A stretch of 64,000 bases of DNA from Desulfotomaculum nigrificans DSM 574 (GTDB lineage: Bacteria; Bacillota; Desulfotomaculia; Desulfotomaculales; Desulfotomaculaceae), in contig NZ_KI912183.1 of NCBI RefSeq assembly GCF_000189755.2, forward strand, positions 1,304,257-1,368,256, read 5' to 3'. The translations under genes and the position numbers were made by a program. Below the pieces are notes generated by a model. That model saw only the letters and a list, made by a program, of their open reading frames with translations, did no database searches and was not told where the DNA came from. Positions 63,264 to 64,000 of this stretch are shown piece by piece. The first letter of the stretch is position 1. Each line of letters starts with the position of its first letter.

Positions 63264-64000
63264 CCGGCTGTCCTCCTCCAGCGTACCATATCCAAAAAGG
63301 CCTCTAACCTGGTGATAACGCCGGCTTCTCCGGTATGCTCGTCCAGGTTAATACTCATAAAAGGAATTTTTCCTTCCCGCCGGATATACCGCTCGATTAA
63401 TTCTCCGGTCATGGAATCCGGCCCGCAGGCAAAGGCCGCCACATGAATTATGCCGTCCACTTTTCCTTGCCTTTGATACTCCAGGGCCCCGCCGGTCATG
63501 CGCCGGGATAGGGTCCAGAAGAGCTTTTTGGGCAGCCTGCTCACACCCTGATTTACCATTTGCTCGGTAAGATTATCCGGCGTAAGTACCCTGGCCCCGG
63601 CTTTTTTGAGCCTGCCGATAATGTTCATGCTGATAAAGGGATCGTATATATTATAGGGGTGGCCAATTACGGCCAGGGTAAGATCAGCATTGTTATCAGC
63701 CTGCGGTGCCTCTTTACCTGCCAGCACCTGCATGGCTTCCTCCGGCAGCAGGCCCTGTTCCAAAAGTTTAATGTATCGGTTATGCACCTGTCTGGCCTGC
63801 CGGTAAGCCAGCCAGCTTTGCAGGGGGCTCTTGCCGAAAACAGCCCCCACTTGCCAGATAAATTGATTAATGTCCCGGCTGCTTTTTCTCATATTAACAG
63901 CAGTGTCAATAACCGGGGGCAGGCCGGGAATATTTTGTTTAACCATATCGGGAAAACCCAGGAATTTGGGACAAATATATTCCCTGCGGGCTACACTGAC
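63260..64000 (-). CDS. acyl-CoA dehydratase activase-related protein (5' partial, runs off window)
   Basis: The frame is open to base 64000 with no start in the upstream ~50 bases that stands out (it reads ARREYICPKFLGFP before MVKQN), so the true start is beyond the window. At least 246 residues are seen. It has HPYNIYDPFISMNI, FACGPDSMTGELI and a final SINLDEHTGEAGVITRLEAF segment. Belongs to the DUF2229/HgdC-linked family and is coupled to the following gene. Confidence 0.8.
   Translation of the reverse strand, partial: VSVARREYICPKFLGFPDMVKQNIPGLPPVIDTAVNMRKSSRDINQFIWQVGAVFGKSPLQSWLAYRQARQVHNRYIKLLEQGLLPEEAMQVLAGKEAPQADNNADLTLAVIGHPYNIYDPFISMNIIGRLKKAGARVLTPDNLTEQMVNQGVSRLPKKLFWTLSRRMTGGALEYQRQGKVDGIIHVAAFACGPDSMTGELIERYIRREGKIPFMSINLDEHTGEAGVITRLEAFLDMVRWRRTAG

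Noticed and set aside
1-64000. tRNA and rRNA genes
   Set aside because: No stretch with a recognisable tRNA arm pattern or rRNA sequence was seen by reading; a covariance search would settle it.

Overview
The window (about 50% GC) looks like a chromosome segment of an anaerobic, endospore-forming Firmicute of the Peptococcaceae, most like Desulfotomaculum, Desulforamulus or Pelotomaculum. The evidence is a CooS-type CO dehydrogenase end, a HydABC-type [FeFe] hydrogenase, many sporulation genes (spoIVA, spoIIP, spmA, spmB, ytfJ), a T-box leader, an IspH-ribosomal S1 fusion, and 2-hydroxyacyl-CoA dehydratase activator genes. The assignment is by family resemblance only.

Layout. 1-4000 (+): the end of cooS, then a T-box-controlled proB-proA-proC proline operon. 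4000-7800: two divergent c-di-GMP units, a frameshifted GAF-PAS-GGDEF-EAL gene (-) and an unknown small gene coupled to a CBS-GGDEF cyclase (+). 7900-12200 (+): hydC-hydB-hydA hydrogenase, with hydA out of frame near its [2Fe-2S] site. 12350-16400 (-): ACT regulator, hom, thrB, lysC. 16400-26750: spoIVA, gpsA, plsY, der, a radical SAM/PDZ protein, the YIEGIA pair, spoIIP and a DUF1614 protein. 27150-34250 (-): aroF-tyrA-aroA-cmk-plsC-ispH/rpsA, preceded by an apparent Trp-codon leader peptide and terminator. 34360-44650: an aminotransferase and three tandem tiny membrane proteins on +, then on - aroH with a HutP-like protein, rluB, spmA/spmB, a sensor kinase, ytfJ with its DUF2953 partner, and a Gmad2 lipoprotein. 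44690-54720 (-): scpA and scpB split by an IS607-type element, trpS, an M50 protease, a DHH-CBS-tRNA nucleotidyltransferase and lysA. 54900-57260: an AT-rich accessory patch (PIN protein, XRE/ImmA-like protein, group IIC intron remnant, small gene). 57360-64000 (-): EamA transporter, tex, and a cluster of 2-hydroxyacyl-CoA dehydratase activator-type genes running off the end.

Themes. Amino-acid biosynthesis dominates and shows three different apparent control devices: a T-box for proline, a leader-peptide attenuator for aroF, and an ACT/HTH protein before hom. A family of intergenic sequences built from 7-nt repeat units plus a GGGGTCCTG-like module recurs at least six times, almost always between co-directional genes. 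Two relatives of a second inverted-repeat family sit at 26902-27118 and 53282-53343. Three coding regions are broken by small indels (two at A/T homopolymers); these could be real mutations or assembly errors.

The most interesting items are the aroF attenuator, the PIN/ImmA pair beside a terminator-targeted group IIC intron remnant, the IS607 element with an atypical TnpB, the heptad repeats, and a candidate small RNA upstream of spoIVA.
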